Source: Arachnopeziza araneosa (lineage: Eukaryota > Ascomycota > Leotiomycetes > Helotiales > Arachnopezizaceae). From it: 64,000 nucleotides of DNA. This document shows, one piece after another, positions 11,286-22,297 of the stretch. Both the position numbers and the translations under genes were made by a program. Position 1 is the stretch's first letter; the number at the start of each line of letters is the position of its first letter. A model generated the notes under the pieces. That model did no database searches and was not told where the DNA came from. It saw only the letters and a program-made list of their open reading frames with translations. The stretch lies in the NCBI GenBank assembly GCA_003988855.1, contig QYAI01000142.1:1019-65018 (forward strand), read 5' to 3'.

Positions 11286-12600
11286 ATGCGTTTCTCAGCT
11301 CAACTTTCCGCTGCAGCTCTCATCCCAGTGGCTCTCTCAGCAGTCATAGCACCCGAAGCCAAAAGCGTTAATTATACAAACGCCGGTCTTCCTGCAGATG
11401 TTACCGTCCCCAACTCTTTCATCCTAGTTTACAAGGATGGTGCCAGTGACGCCGACATTGCAAAGCATCATGCCCTCATTCAAGCTCAAACGGGGAAACC
11501 CCCTACGACTGTCTTCAACATTCCGGGATTCAATGGCGTTCATCTCCAAATAGAGCCCGCAGCCTTAGCTAAAGTGGCTTCGTCAGACCCAAACTCTATT
11601 GTATGCTCGGCTCCTCACTTCAATCCTCCTCACTAACATATTATAGGTCAAACACGTTGAGCTTGACAGCAAAGTAGCACTCAACCCCACCACCTCAACT
11701 AACACCACTGCTCCTCCTTCCGACAAACCCATCAATCAATATCTCGTCCAACAACCCTCCTCCATCTGGGGCCTAGGTCGAATCTCGCACCGTCTCCGCG
11801 GCTACTTCAACTACATCTATGACACCTCGGCCTGTACCAACACACGCGTCTACATCATCGACACTGGAATCCGGATCACGCACGTCGAATTTGGCGGCCG
11901 TGCTATCTGGGGCGCAAACTACGTCGCCGGCGCCCCCAACACGGATGATCACGGACATGGAACGCACTGTGCCGGCACCGCCGTGGGAGCCAACGTTGGA
12001 GTGTGCAAACGCGGCACCGTCGTAGCAGTCAAGGTCCTCAACGCCCAAGGCCAAGGCTACAACTCCGCTATCATGGCAGGCATCCAATGGGCCTACTACA
12101 ACGCCCACGCTGTCGGACTCTCGAAGCGCTCCGTCCTCTCCCTCTCCCTCGGCGGCGGATATTCCCTCTCCGAGAACCAGCTCGTCACCGCCGTCGTCAA
12201 CGCCGGCATCCCCGTCGTCGTGGCAGCCGGAAACTCGGGCGCGCCCGCCAACAACTACTCTCCCGCCTCCGCCCCCGGCGCCATCACCGTCGGCGCCTCC
12301 GATTTCTACGACGATCGCGCCAGCTTCTCCAACTACGGAAACCTGTTGGATGTCTTTGCGCCTGGCGTCACCATCCTCAGTGCCTTCAACACTTGCGATA
12401 CCTGCTACTGGTATTATGATGGCACCAGCCAGGCCACGCCCCATGTGGCCGGCATGGTTAACTATCTCATTGCGAAGGAGGGCTGGACGAACCCCACGCA
12501 GATCAGGAATAGGATCAATGCCTTGGGTAGCATTGGAAAGATTGTCGGAGCTGGTGCGAAGAGTGTGAATCGGTTGTTGTATAATGGAGATGGGTATTAG
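11286..12600 (+). CDS. Secreted subtilisin-like serine protease, proteinase K type (422 aa)
   Basis: The exons are 11286-11600 and 11647-12600, with a 46-nt phase-0 intron. A signal peptide (residues 1-19) is followed by an inhibitor I9 propeptide (FILVYKDG...DADIAKH...FNGVHLQI, about residues 40-115) and a peptidase S8 domain. The catalytic residues are Asp177 in YIIDTGI, His209 in HGHGTHCAGT and Ser366 in GTSQATPHVAG; the oxyanion Asn is in AAGNSG. The Gln after Ser366 replaces the usual Met. In filamentous ascomycetes these enzymes are extracellular endoproteases used in nutrition or host-cuticle attack. The gene is GC-rich and intact although it lies between decayed genes. A 305-aa antisense frame is a shadow. 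Confidence 0.93.
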
Positions 12601-13425
12601 AGGTGGGGTATGAGCGGTATGAAAACGGTGCCAGGAACATGTGTAGATGAAAGTAGAACGATGATGGCGCTGTTTGGGATATGAACTCACGGGTGTTGTT
12701 ATGATTAATGATATAAATTTATTCGGTTGGGATTTTTGGACGTCTCATATTCGGATGATACCATGAACTTTCTGCCTCCAATCTTATCACACAGATTAGT
12801 TCTACTAATTGCTCTGTTCAACTATAATCCGCTGAATGTCATGCTCGCGTACCTGATGCGCTTAAGCAAATAATCATCAATTTGTGCATGAAGAATCACG
12901 CTAGGATATGTTGGGTTTGGCGTTTCATCGGTGGATGGCAGTCAACAGCACAACCAAAAACCCTGAACCTTTATCGAAACTATATGAAAAGACATAAATA
13001 CACACACTTGTTTATGTAGGTTTCAAGTATTGACTTAATATTTTGCTCCGTCGCTATCATCTGAATATTGCGAGCACCTACAACGGAATCAGGTGGCCTG
13101 ATTCCATCGACCATGGTCTGCTCTCGGACTGTGGAAAACCTCACCGCTGTTGCCGTAACAGTCATAATTTATTCGTGCTTATTTATATCTAGTGCGCTTC
13201 AAGGGCCGGATTCGTCTGATCTTCAATTTCAATTCTAGAAGATCGTGTACCAGCCAGCTCAATGAGCCATTCAAACCCCCACTCATGCCAGCACTGCGAG
13301 AGAATCATCCTCTCGCGTCCGGAGGATATTAACCCCTACAGGAAAGCCCGGAGCCAAGCCAAAACCTGCTTCTTTTAAGAGCACTACGAAAATTAAAAGG
13401 CGGCGAGGATCCCATCCTCAGGAGC
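12601..13425. other. Intergenic, nothing recognised
   Basis: This is the downstream region of the subtilase gene and the upstream region of the second HET remnant. It is AT-rich, with no gene or repeat seen. Confidence 0.45.
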
Positions 13426-15452
13426 TTGGAGAAGACATTCTTTCTCGGGGTTGATTGGGGGGACCTGGACCGTTTTGTTTCGGACGGATGTTTATTCTTC
13501 GCATTTATCTCGAGTGGATTGCAGGTAGATGTGCAACACGCATTGATGAGGAAGAAGCGGAAACACAGCGTTATGCGACATGATGGTAGTTCTCGTGGTG
13601 ATCTTGGTGCAACCCAACGACTTCTCTACTTGGTTGGGATTACGCTCGAGAATGATACAGTTGAGATTAGTAGATATGCCAAAGATACTCCTAAGGTTCT
13701 TCATAATTGCGTTTTTGAGATTTCAACCGATGACGGTCAGTTGTCTTTTTTCCCTCAAACATCGGCTTGTGGCCCCTATAAAAATTGAAATACAAAAGAC
13801 ATGGATGAATTTTGAGTTAGCTTCACTCTTCTGTTATTTCAAATCTTAGGTCACGCCAAATTCTTACCAAAAATATAGGGCCTATAATCGAAAAATCTAA
13901 ACTAATTACAAGCACGAACACATCTTCGCAGCAGTCGTCCTCCCAGGCGCGTAGTTGGCTCGAAAACTGTATCCAAAATCACCCTCAATGTGTGCACAGG
14001 GGACGCAAATTCACTCCTACCAGATTAATCAAAATTTGGACCCATGAGGACAGACGGTCGATTCAATTACAAGAGTCAGGAGGGAAAGATTTGACGTACG
14101 CTGCGCTATCCTACTGTTGGGGAGGAGAGCAAGAAGTTCAGACAACGAAGCACTCATTATCTCGTCATCAAGTTCGAATCAACTTTCAAGACTTACCACG
14201 TACTATCCAGGATGCAGTTGTAACAACAGAGGATCTTGGCATCCAGTATCTTTGGGTCGATGCTCTCTGCATTATCCAGGATGACGAAGAGGACAAAGCA
14301 CATGAGATAGAGCTCATGGGACAAGTTTACAAGAACGCAAAAGTCACTATTTTAGCCTCAAGAGCTCAAAAGGTTCACGATGGGTTTCTACAGGAAACGT
14401 CGCAAATTGGGTCTTCAAGCTGCAATATCGCAACCTTACAGGCCAAGTCAGCCCTTTAGTCATCTCTCCGAGATTTATACGAACCCCAGTCCACTATCTT
14501 TCCAAGAGAGCTTGGGCTTATCAAGAGCGTCTATTTTCTTATCGAAAGCTAGAATACAGCCCAACTTGTGTGCACTGGACCAGTCAGTCACAGCACGACT
14601 GTGATAGACAAGGGGGCAAGTGCTCGTCCGTCGAACGAAAAAGGGCCTCAAGATATTTCGTGGACTACCGGATCGTAATGGAATTATTGCTATGGGCACG
14701 GGTATAGAGATGTGGCATGAGCACGTCGAAACATTCTCGCAAAAATCTCTCACCATGGCCAGCGACCGCCTTCCAACCATTGGAGGAATCGCCAGTCGGT
14801 TTGTTTTGTGTTTAGGAAATGAGTATCTTGCTAGAATATGGCGGTCCTCTCTACCAAGCGGGCTTCTCTGGCTCATTGATACACATAAGGGAGCACCATT
14901 CTCTTATCAGCCACGTTCTCTCACATATCTAGCTCCATCATGGTCTTGGGCATCTAACATACAGACAATAATAATCGCGTGTATGTTGGTGAAGGAGTAC
15001 CCAAAGTAGACGTCATCAAAGTCGATATGGGACACCTAGCAAAAGGATCTTATTATAGCAGCGTCACCCACGGACATATAACACTACGAGGATTCATCAA
15101 AGCGGTGTACTGGAAACTACCTAAGGGAACGGAGGCTTGGGACCAAGGCACAATTACTAGGATACCTCCATATTCCGGCGGAGAGAAACTTTCCATCACG
15201 ACCATGAGAGATGCAGCCGAAACAGACCTGCTGGCAGAAGGTATGGACCAAATCTGTGTCTACCTGTTGGTTCTCGTTGCAAATGACAATCTTACTAATG
15301 TGAAGGGTTTGATTCTGCACAAACTTGTTGATCACACTTATTCGCGGCTAGGCGTTTTTGATATTCCATCTTGTCGGCAGGATCGAGATATGTACCCACT
15401 TATGGCAGGCGGATTTTTGGAAGGCATCCCAGAGGAAGTCACAATTGTGTAA
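13426..15452 (+). pseudogene. HET-domain gene with at least three frameshifts
   Basis: The HET (PF06985) body starts near 13880 with SWLENCIQNHPQC and continues with YAALSYCWGG and YLWVDALCIIQDDEED in one frame to 14459. From about 14411 the homologous reading (FKLQYR, KRAWAYQERLFSYRKLEY) is one frame off. Between 14600 and 14690 it moves again, to KSLTMASDRLPTIGGIA and LAPSWSWAS, and near 14955-14980 once more, to VYVGEGVPKVDV and the C-terminus at 15452. Each step is explained by one missing base. No GT-AG intron of fungal size fits. The 5' part (13426-13788) has FEISTDDGQLSFF, like the region before HET domains, but its link to the body is unclear. It keeps the canonical CWG motif. It was probably a death-inducing recognition protein and is now dead. 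Confidence 0.75.
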
Positions 15453-16288
15453 ATAGTTGAATCCTCAAAATAATGGTTAAAATAATCTTCGTGGGAAATT
15501 CAAGAGCTCAGATATACTGTCGTGATTTAGCACTTGATGGGAAGAGTGGATCCAGAATTGTTCTGAATATCGAGCAAGATTTAAAATATCAATATGTTCA
15601 CTGCCGTGGAGGCCGGATTGGACATATGGAAGAAAGAAAAGAACGGCCTCCACGGCAGTGGTCCCCGGAGGGCCAGCGGAGCGTCATCTCTTAGTACAGC
15701 ATGCGCATAGTGATGGTCTATAGTAAACCATGAGAATTTTATTGTATTGTTCCATATAGTATTACAAGAGACGCGCATTCGATCAGAATTACTAAGTCGA
15801 TCCCAGCCGCGCCTCATATACTATGGACGAGTTGGGAAGGAGCAGTGGGTGTGTGAATAAAGGAGGGTTTCACGTCAGATTCTCTCTTGAGGAATCATCG
15901 TCACTTTACCCACCCATCAAGATCACTTCTTTTTCTTACGCTGGGCTCAAGTTATGGCGAAAGCGTGCTTCCATTCCTGCGGTTAGCATTTGATATCTTC
16001 GGCACCTCTTTCAGCCAATAATTGTTCACGAGTCGTCATGCGCCACAGTCGAAGATTATTGCTGCTCACGATGCCGCTAATATATCCGGCAATTCATTTA
16101 AATATATATTGCGGCGGAGATGCTAGCGAGGTGCACAGCCCTCATCGTAATCTGATGTTCACCAACGAGATGTGATATTCCGACTGCATTAAAGAGGTCT
16201 TACCTGCGCGTGAAGAAGTATTGACAAAATCTGTGTTCTTAACTATCGCCATCGAAGAGCTTGATATTAACAGAAAGGCCGACTCTCG
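15453..16288. other. Intergenic with a perfect hairpin
   Basis: No gene is seen. It contains the inverted repeat at 15599-15660 described separately; the rest is AT-rich. Confidence 0.5.
15599..15660. repeat. Perfect 16-bp inverted repeat with 30-nt spacer
   Basis: The arm at 15599-15614 (cactgccgtggaggcc) is exactly reverse-complementary to 15645-15660. The spacer is purine-rich. The flanking bases do not pair. It could be the core of a tiny MITE remnant or a hairpin-forming element; no flanking target-site duplication is obvious. Confidence 0.8.
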
Positions 16289-18678
16289 ATGGCGGACGCG
16301 ACAACCCAGTCGATTGAGGATATCAGTGCGCACAGATTTGTAGTACTGGACTCTGATTCTCTTTCTGCATCGGAGTTAAGGGATAGCTCATGTCAGCTTG
16401 CAAGTCATCGTTGTCCTCATTTGAGGGTAGGAGATTTGAAACCTGAAATACTAGACGGTCATCCTACTAACCTTCTCGCCACACCCTCCTCAGCTACTAC
16501 ACTCGAAGTTCAATGTCCGATACAAGACGTAAAGTTCTGTCAGAACTGCACTCAGAGCAAAGAGAGCCAAAATGACACCAAACAATCAGCCTTGAGAACA
16601 GTTCCCACTTGTAAATCGCCTACGCAGCCCGAAAAACTCCCCATACTCCCACAATGGCCCAGTTCGTCGATGATATTAGGATCATCGCAGAGCAAGGTCA
16701 TAGATATCTCTAGCCACATAATTTTCTCCTTGGTCGCCATTATGTTGCCGGGTCAGTATGCCCCGCCCTCGGTAAAGAGCTATTTATTGACTTGTCCACT
16801 TTAGTTTTTGCAATCTTTGCAGCATATGTTCATAACACATACACTAGCCGGATGACGAGATACTCAGTCAATAAACCAATTCTCTTGATCAATGTTTCCC
16901 AGTCACATGGAATCGATCAAGATGTACTCATCACTTCTGATGGATCGTTCAATCACCTTCCTTGTGCGCCAAATGAATTGAATCACAAGCTTTCGCAGGC
17001 TGCGAAATTAGGGCCAACTATATTGCCCATCGCTTTTGCAGTCATCGTTGGGAAGTTTCTCGGACTACTCTCGCGATGGATAGCGGAGAATGGGGCTAGG
17101 CTACAGGTATTTTTGACTTACTTGTCTTTTCACGGTTGTCTTCGCTAATTAATTTTGCAAAACTTTAAAAATACTCATCAGCAGTCGATCCTTATTCAGC
17201 ACAGTATCGCCAACCCTTCAACTGCGATCCCTTGATTTCTTGAGTGGCCTTCTCATCTTTCTTTGGTGCTTATCTCGATTAGCTGGCCAAGCTTCTTCAA
17301 GGATTCTAGAGACGAAGCAAATCACAAATGGGCAATTCAGCTCCCCTTGGACAGTATCTGATGTAGCAGGGCCAGCCCAAGATCAATTCTTATTTTTTAG
17401 TCAAGTCAATCAAATGAATCCATCCTAGATTGAATATAACTTTCTCGCGGATGTGTACAATGGTGCCAGCTGGAATGGCAAGGTCATGTCTAAAGACTTG
17501 CTGTCTATTAGTCCTGCTATAGGTCTTATGTTGCCGCTTGTTGGCTCAAATCTTACTGGCATCGCAGAAGGAGGCACAGCCGCCGTCAATTTCTCGAGTT
17601 TTCAACATCTCGTGGCTGCTTGCGGCGTTAGCTCAAAGTTCAATCGATTTGTTGCGATTTGTAATGGAACGCTGACATACCCAGTCACATCATTTGAGTT
17701 TACTTGTCCGTCAAAATCTGTTGAAAATGTTGACGAATCGTGGACTCCTAAGCTCGGACCCAGTACTCTATATTCTAATGTTAGTGCTATATTATCAATA
17801 GCCAAGTCAGGCTCAGGTTTCTATCTAGACACTAGTTCCAAGTTTAATAGCACTCAACAAACTTACCAGAGAATCGGTTTTGGCTCTTTTATGAACTCAC
17901 AGCTCACTATCTGGGACTGCTTTGTCAATTATGAGACCCGGGATTTGACATTCTTATGTGGTCCTTCATCGGATACTGGAGTAGGTGACTATGGGAACAA
18001 AAACAATGTCTGTAAATTTGAATCAATTGGAGACCCTAGGCGATCTGCTTTAACACCATTAAGCAATGATGAGATTGCTTTGAAGATGTTTCTCCTGTGG
18101 CAGAAGATTGATAGGGCTTCAGAGGGGTCCTCATCCATGGGCGAAATGTTCCTTGCAAATGGTTCTCTCGATGTCGACCCGTGGCTAGTAGATTTATCAA
18201 GACTTGATAATATCACTTTTACAACTCGATTCACTGCTCTTTTCAACACTTTCTGGGCAGATGTGACGCTTGCAGATGATAGCGCAAGTATGTGGATGAA
18301 TTCAACCTCAGCGACAAAGCTTACGCTGCTGCCATTCACAATAATCCAATGTAATTGGATTTGGTTCAGCATCATGGCTTTCACTGCTATCCTTCTCCTC
18401 GTCTGTTCAATCTCGAGCGTATGGCTTCGATATAAGATCAACACACCTGATACCATGGGGTATGTCTCGTCTATGATGATCGAAAATCGTTACGCGACAG
18501 TACCTGGAGTGGAAGCCGGCTCTGGCAGCGGTCTTGATGGCTAGAGAGAACGAAACTTATGGGAAATGTTCGAGTCAGGATTGGTGATGTGCAATACGAT
18601 GAAGAACTTGGCAAGGTTGCGTTTGCGGTTGAGGGTAGGGCTGTAGCCGCATGTGAGAAGGGCAGGAAAGTCGTTTGA
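16289..18678 (+). pseudogene. Multi-pass membrane protein of a large fungal-only family, broken
   Basis: Exon 1 (from ATG 16289) joins at 16752-16804 (53-nt intron, in frame) to FAIFAAYVHN. The conserved features are AKLGPTILPIAFAVIVGKF, SLFSTV...LRSLDFLSGLLIFLWCL, LAGQAS and, at the end, an ectodomain with many Asn-glycosylation sites, a last membrane segment and GYVSSMMIENRYATVPG. I recognise the pattern from large unnamed families in plant-pathogenic ascomycetes, but I know no function. There are three defects. The expected acceptor before TLKILISSRS (about 17161) reads AA, not AG. An in-frame TAG lies at 17426-17428 (between NPS and IEYNFLADVYN). One base is missing at 18541-18545, after which GNVRVRIGDVQYDEELGKVA continues in another frame to 18678. 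Confidence 0.65.
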
Positions 18679-18937
18679 TTGAGGTTAGAGGACCGTTATG
18701 ATTGGGCAGCCTCGGCAAGTCCTTTACTTCTCAACATCCATCGAATTTTTGCAAGTCTTGAAAATGAATTCTCAATTGTGTAAACAGACGAATCATCAAT
18801 AGATGAATATCTTCGTTTGAAATTGAATCGTTATTAGCAAACTGTCGTCACCCAACTTTTGTATAGGAAAAGTAGACCAGTGACTCTGGTGTGGAGCACA
18901 GATCCTTTTTCATTAATAATAGGCTCCGATCATCTCT

Positions 18938-19892
18938 TCAATTACTACTTGTGGCAGCTGGTAATGCTTGTGAAACAAACACTACCAATACAGCAGCACA
19001 AGCGGCCGTAGCTAAAATGATATCCGTCCTTCTCCCATCAGTCATTAACGCCAAACATGCAGCAAATATAGTCGTGAACAACGCCATCAACCCCAATCTC
19101 GTATTTTGATCCTTGACCACATATAATATTACAATTGCTCCATCAATCACGAGTGATGCACCTATCACGGTAATGACCATGGCCATCCGTGATATATATT
19201 CGGATGAATAGTATTTCACTTCTCCTGAGCTTGCATTTCTAGAGCCCTACGTTGGTAAGCAAGTATTCGTGCTTTCAAATGGCAATTCATGAGGATAATC
19301 ACGGGTAAAAATCGCCCTCCAAGACTCTGGAGTGATCGGGTCAAGATATCTTGTTCCGGCGAGGGATCAAGTGCAACAAATTCATTTTCTTGTTTTAGGA
19401 TATCGTTGCTATACCCCACAAATGGTCGCTCTTTCTCAACCCAGTTCTTAAATACTCGAAACACTCGCGGGTCCGGTTTAGCTAATTTCAGAACTTGGCT
19501 TTGGACTAAGAGCGCTTCATCTAATCACGTATCAATCATCTATACCCAAACCTTGTGCAAATACGTATCTGTAACTCACGGTATTCTTTCATCTTGACTT
19601 GTATCTCCTGTATGACTTCCATACGTTCCGCTTCCCGGGGATGGTCCTTTGCTCTTGCGGAGAATGTCTCCCAGCATTTCGCCGATAGAAGTATTTCATT
19701 ACTCAGTTGCTTCGAGTCATCTTCATCGAATTCCTTCAGCCTATTCTCTAGCTCTGTAAGATGACTCTGCAAATATAACAAGTTTCGAGAACTTAGGGTT
19801 TGGAAGTTCCTGTACAGCGACAGCTCTGAGTCAGACGCAATGAATTGGGAAAAAGTTGCATAGTTTGAAAATTGCTGGGGCGGTGTAGACAT
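18938..19892 (-). pseudogene. DUF6594 protein gene with a single frameshift
   Basis: This is a fungal DUF6594 (PF20237) protein. Exon 1 runs from ATG 19892 (MSTPPQQF; FSQFIASDSELSLYRNF; NLLYLQSHLTELENRL) and exon 2 from 19520, after a 59-nt intron at 19521-19579, giving PRVFRVFKNWVEKERP and FVALDP. The C-terminal part from 19219 has VKYYSSEYISRM and three predicted membrane segments (ITVIGASLV; RLGLMALFTTIFAACLAL; ATAACAAVLVVFVS), all typical of the family. Exon 2 runs into a stop (QAQEK-stop) exactly where VKYYSS begins one frame away, as if a G were missing from aaggtg. A 26-nt GT-AG stretch would also restore the frame but is far too short for a fungal intron. The gene lies head-to-head with the J-domain/retropepsin gene, 271 bp apart. 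Confidence 0.7.
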
Positions 19893-20163
19893 TGTCGGAA
19901 CTCCCAACAGAGAACACGAGAATGAGGCTATCCAAGACGTTATTACATGTCAGGATGCCTGTTTGAGAGGTTCAATTTTCTTAATATTGGGGCTTAGCGA
20001 GGCTTACATGGGTATGGCTGGCCGGTTGCCCCACCTTCGACATAGCCTCGCTGTCCCAAGCCAAAGCCTTCTTCAAGCTAGAGAGGATCTTGCTTCCAAC
20101 TTCGCCTCTTCTGGGCTTTGCATACTATCAAGATTATCGAAGTATTTTGACGTCTACTTAGCA
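19893..20163. promoter_or_regulatory. Shared divergent promoter region
   Basis: These 271 bp separate the DUF6594 start (minus) from the J-domain start (plus). The frame of the plus-strand gene is open back to about 19963 with an ATG near 20009, so the true start could lie inside this interval. No TATA box stands out. Confidence 0.4.
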
Positions 20164-21786
20164 ATGGTGAGCCATCTTCCACCTGATCCATACGTAATCC
20201 TTGGGGTCAGCAGAGATGCAAAGCTGGATGAAATCCGATCAGCACATCGCAAGTTGATCCTCAAATGCCACCCTGATAAGGTACAAGATCCAAGCTTGAA
20301 AGTGATTAAACAGGATGAATTCCAAAAAGTTCAGCAGGCGTATGAAGTACTCTCTGATGAGGAAAAAAGAGAACAATATGACTCCCAAGTAAGATTGTTT
20401 GAGATGAAAAAGGCAATGGAGAAGACTAGATGTGGGTACCTGCAATAGAGCAAGAATAACGTTGAACATCTGCTTAAGATTCTATTAGCCAAAGCTCCTC
20501 CTCGTACTCCAAGACGCCCGTCTTCCTCACGGAACCCGATCCCGCTTACCACAAAGAAACAGTCCCAGGGGATAAGAGTTGCAAAGGGTTACCTTAATGG
20601 TCTTGAGACATATGCAATACCAGATACTGGGGCAGAATTCAATTTTATGGCAGCGGAGTTTGCGGAAAATGGAGGACTCTCCGTGGCTAATAGAGACCCA
20701 ACCATGTGTCGAGAGCTCCGTATGGCGAATGGGAAACATATCAAAACAATTGGTGTTGTAGAGGTACTATGGCGCTTTGTTGTGGATCCTTCCCAGGAGT
20801 GGAAACTTACCTTCCATGTCCTTGCTGATTTCGTCTACGACCTCATTCTTGGCAGCCATTTTCTCTTTGCGACCCAGACAATGTCTCACCACAAAGAGCG
20901 CCTTAGTACGATTCCACGCGCCTTGAATTCCCTCTCTGTTCTCCGTGTGAATGTACTTGGATCTGCAAGTCGACAAGTCAGTGGATCCTTGCAAAATGAG
21001 CGAGTAAATGCACTACCAGACTCAGGATCAGAACCGAGTTTACTCTCATATGAATATGTGAAGAGACGAGGATGGTTGTTGGACATGGATTTGGAAGACC
21101 AGAATCTGTTGCAATTCGCAGATGGAAGTGTAGAGATGACAGAAGGGTCACTTCCTGCTACATGGGTGTTCCTTGCCGAGCCTGGCAGCAAAAAGAAATG
21201 GGCGAGCTGGAAGGTTGAATTTCATGTTCTTCGTGGATGTTCACACGACGTCATTTTAGGACAAGATGTTCTTGATAGGACAGATACCTTCCTTGAACAC
21301 GCCGACGCTTTCCTTGATGTGGATTCGGAGAATGAGGCTTCGGGACTGAATCTCGTAATCTGGTTACCAAGGAAGAAGAAGAGAGCAGAAATCCCTTCCA
21401 ACGATCAGTCATCGAATGAACAGAGTTCTCCCACAAGATTTAACGCTGATCTTTATACCGAACTCCAAAGACGTGCAGAAGTGGATCGTAAGCTGAACAG
21501 AATGTCACTGGGAACCGAAAGAGACGGTGCCTTGGAAGCTGAAGAACAGTATCGACGAGCTTATGATACTTATAACAACCAACAAACGCAAACCTCAGAT
21601 ACCAGCTCAAATACCAGCTCACCTACAAGCACAAGGGGGAGTGATCTTAGACCAACTCCAATTCGTCATGTCCAAACCGAAACAGAAAGAGAGTATCAAT
21701 TCAACATTGAAGATTTAAGACGCCCACGCAACCTAACACGGGGATTTAAGTCGTCTCCATTCTCAAGAGATGCCTCAACAAGCTGA
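20164..21786 (+). CDS. J-domain protein fused to two retropepsin-like modules (521 aa)
   Basis: The exons are 20164-20431 and 20489-21786. The 57-nt intron at 20432-20488 (GTGGGT...CTATTAG) removes an in-frame TAG and keeps the frame. Residues about 8-70 form a DnaJ J-domain with HPD at 36-38 (KCHPDKVQDP) and QQAYEVLSDEEKREQYD. After a basic linker come two aspartic-protease-like modules of the retropepsin fold. The first has IPDTGAEFNF (Asp135) and DLILGSHFL (Ile209); the second has LPDSGSEPSL (Asp267) and DVILGQDVL (Ile345). Spacing between D-[ST]-G and ILG is nearly equal (74 and 78 residues), supporting an internal duplication. The C-terminal 130 residues are polar and Ser/Thr/Glu-rich. 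Function is unknown. The Hsp70-stimulating HPD is intact, so a co-chaperone with protease or ubiquitin-like-processing activity is possible. Confidence 0.75.
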
Positions 21787-22297
21787 CCTGAGTGACTGGT
21801 AGCAAAAATTCTGCCCCTCAGCAGCCTAACTCTCTCTGCCAACTCCATTCGGCAGCTGATGGCGGTGACAGCCTATTCCTCGATCATATATGGCAGGGTG
21901 CTAATTGAACCTAAACTCTATGCTCGTGACCTTCTTCAAGACTGCGAGAATTCAGAGCTTAGGATAAAACTCTGGCATGGAAATGCAAGTGGCGAAGAAC
22001 AGAGTTCATACGCCATGTTTTTATATAAAGTGTAGGACTTGTATGGATTGAATTTCCGACCAAAAACAAAGAAGAGACGAAAAAAGACAAATCCATCCGA
22101 GCATTTCTTTTGATGATCCCTCCTCTATAACCACAAAAGTCGTATCTGTAGGATTACCAATTCATCAAACGAAACTGACCCAATTCCTCAAGCAATAATT
22201 TGAATAGTTCTTCCTCGGCTAGTAAGGTACAAAACAGATATAAGAGAGGGCTCTCATATTTGACGAGACCTTCACCTCACCTTCTTCAACTGCATTC
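21787..22297. other. Intergenic, convergent 3' ends
   Basis: No gene is seen. The reading frame of the minus-strand neighbour may continue into 22272-22297 in another frame (see the hypothetical protein at 22298-23008). Confidence 0.4.

Noticed and set aside
11773..12690. 305-aa open frame antisense to the subtilase
   Set aside because: It lies opposite a catalytically complete protease in GC-rich sequence; Gly/Val/Asp-rich shadow composition.
14160..14185. tRNA-like B-box word (gttcgaatc)
   Set aside because: There is no A box or cloverleaf around it, and it lies inside the HET coding frame.
20446..20448. In-frame TAG between J-domain and retropepsin, first taken as a gene boundary
   Set aside because: A 57-nt GT-AG intron (20432-20488) of normal size removes it and keeps the frame, so one fused gene is the simpler model.
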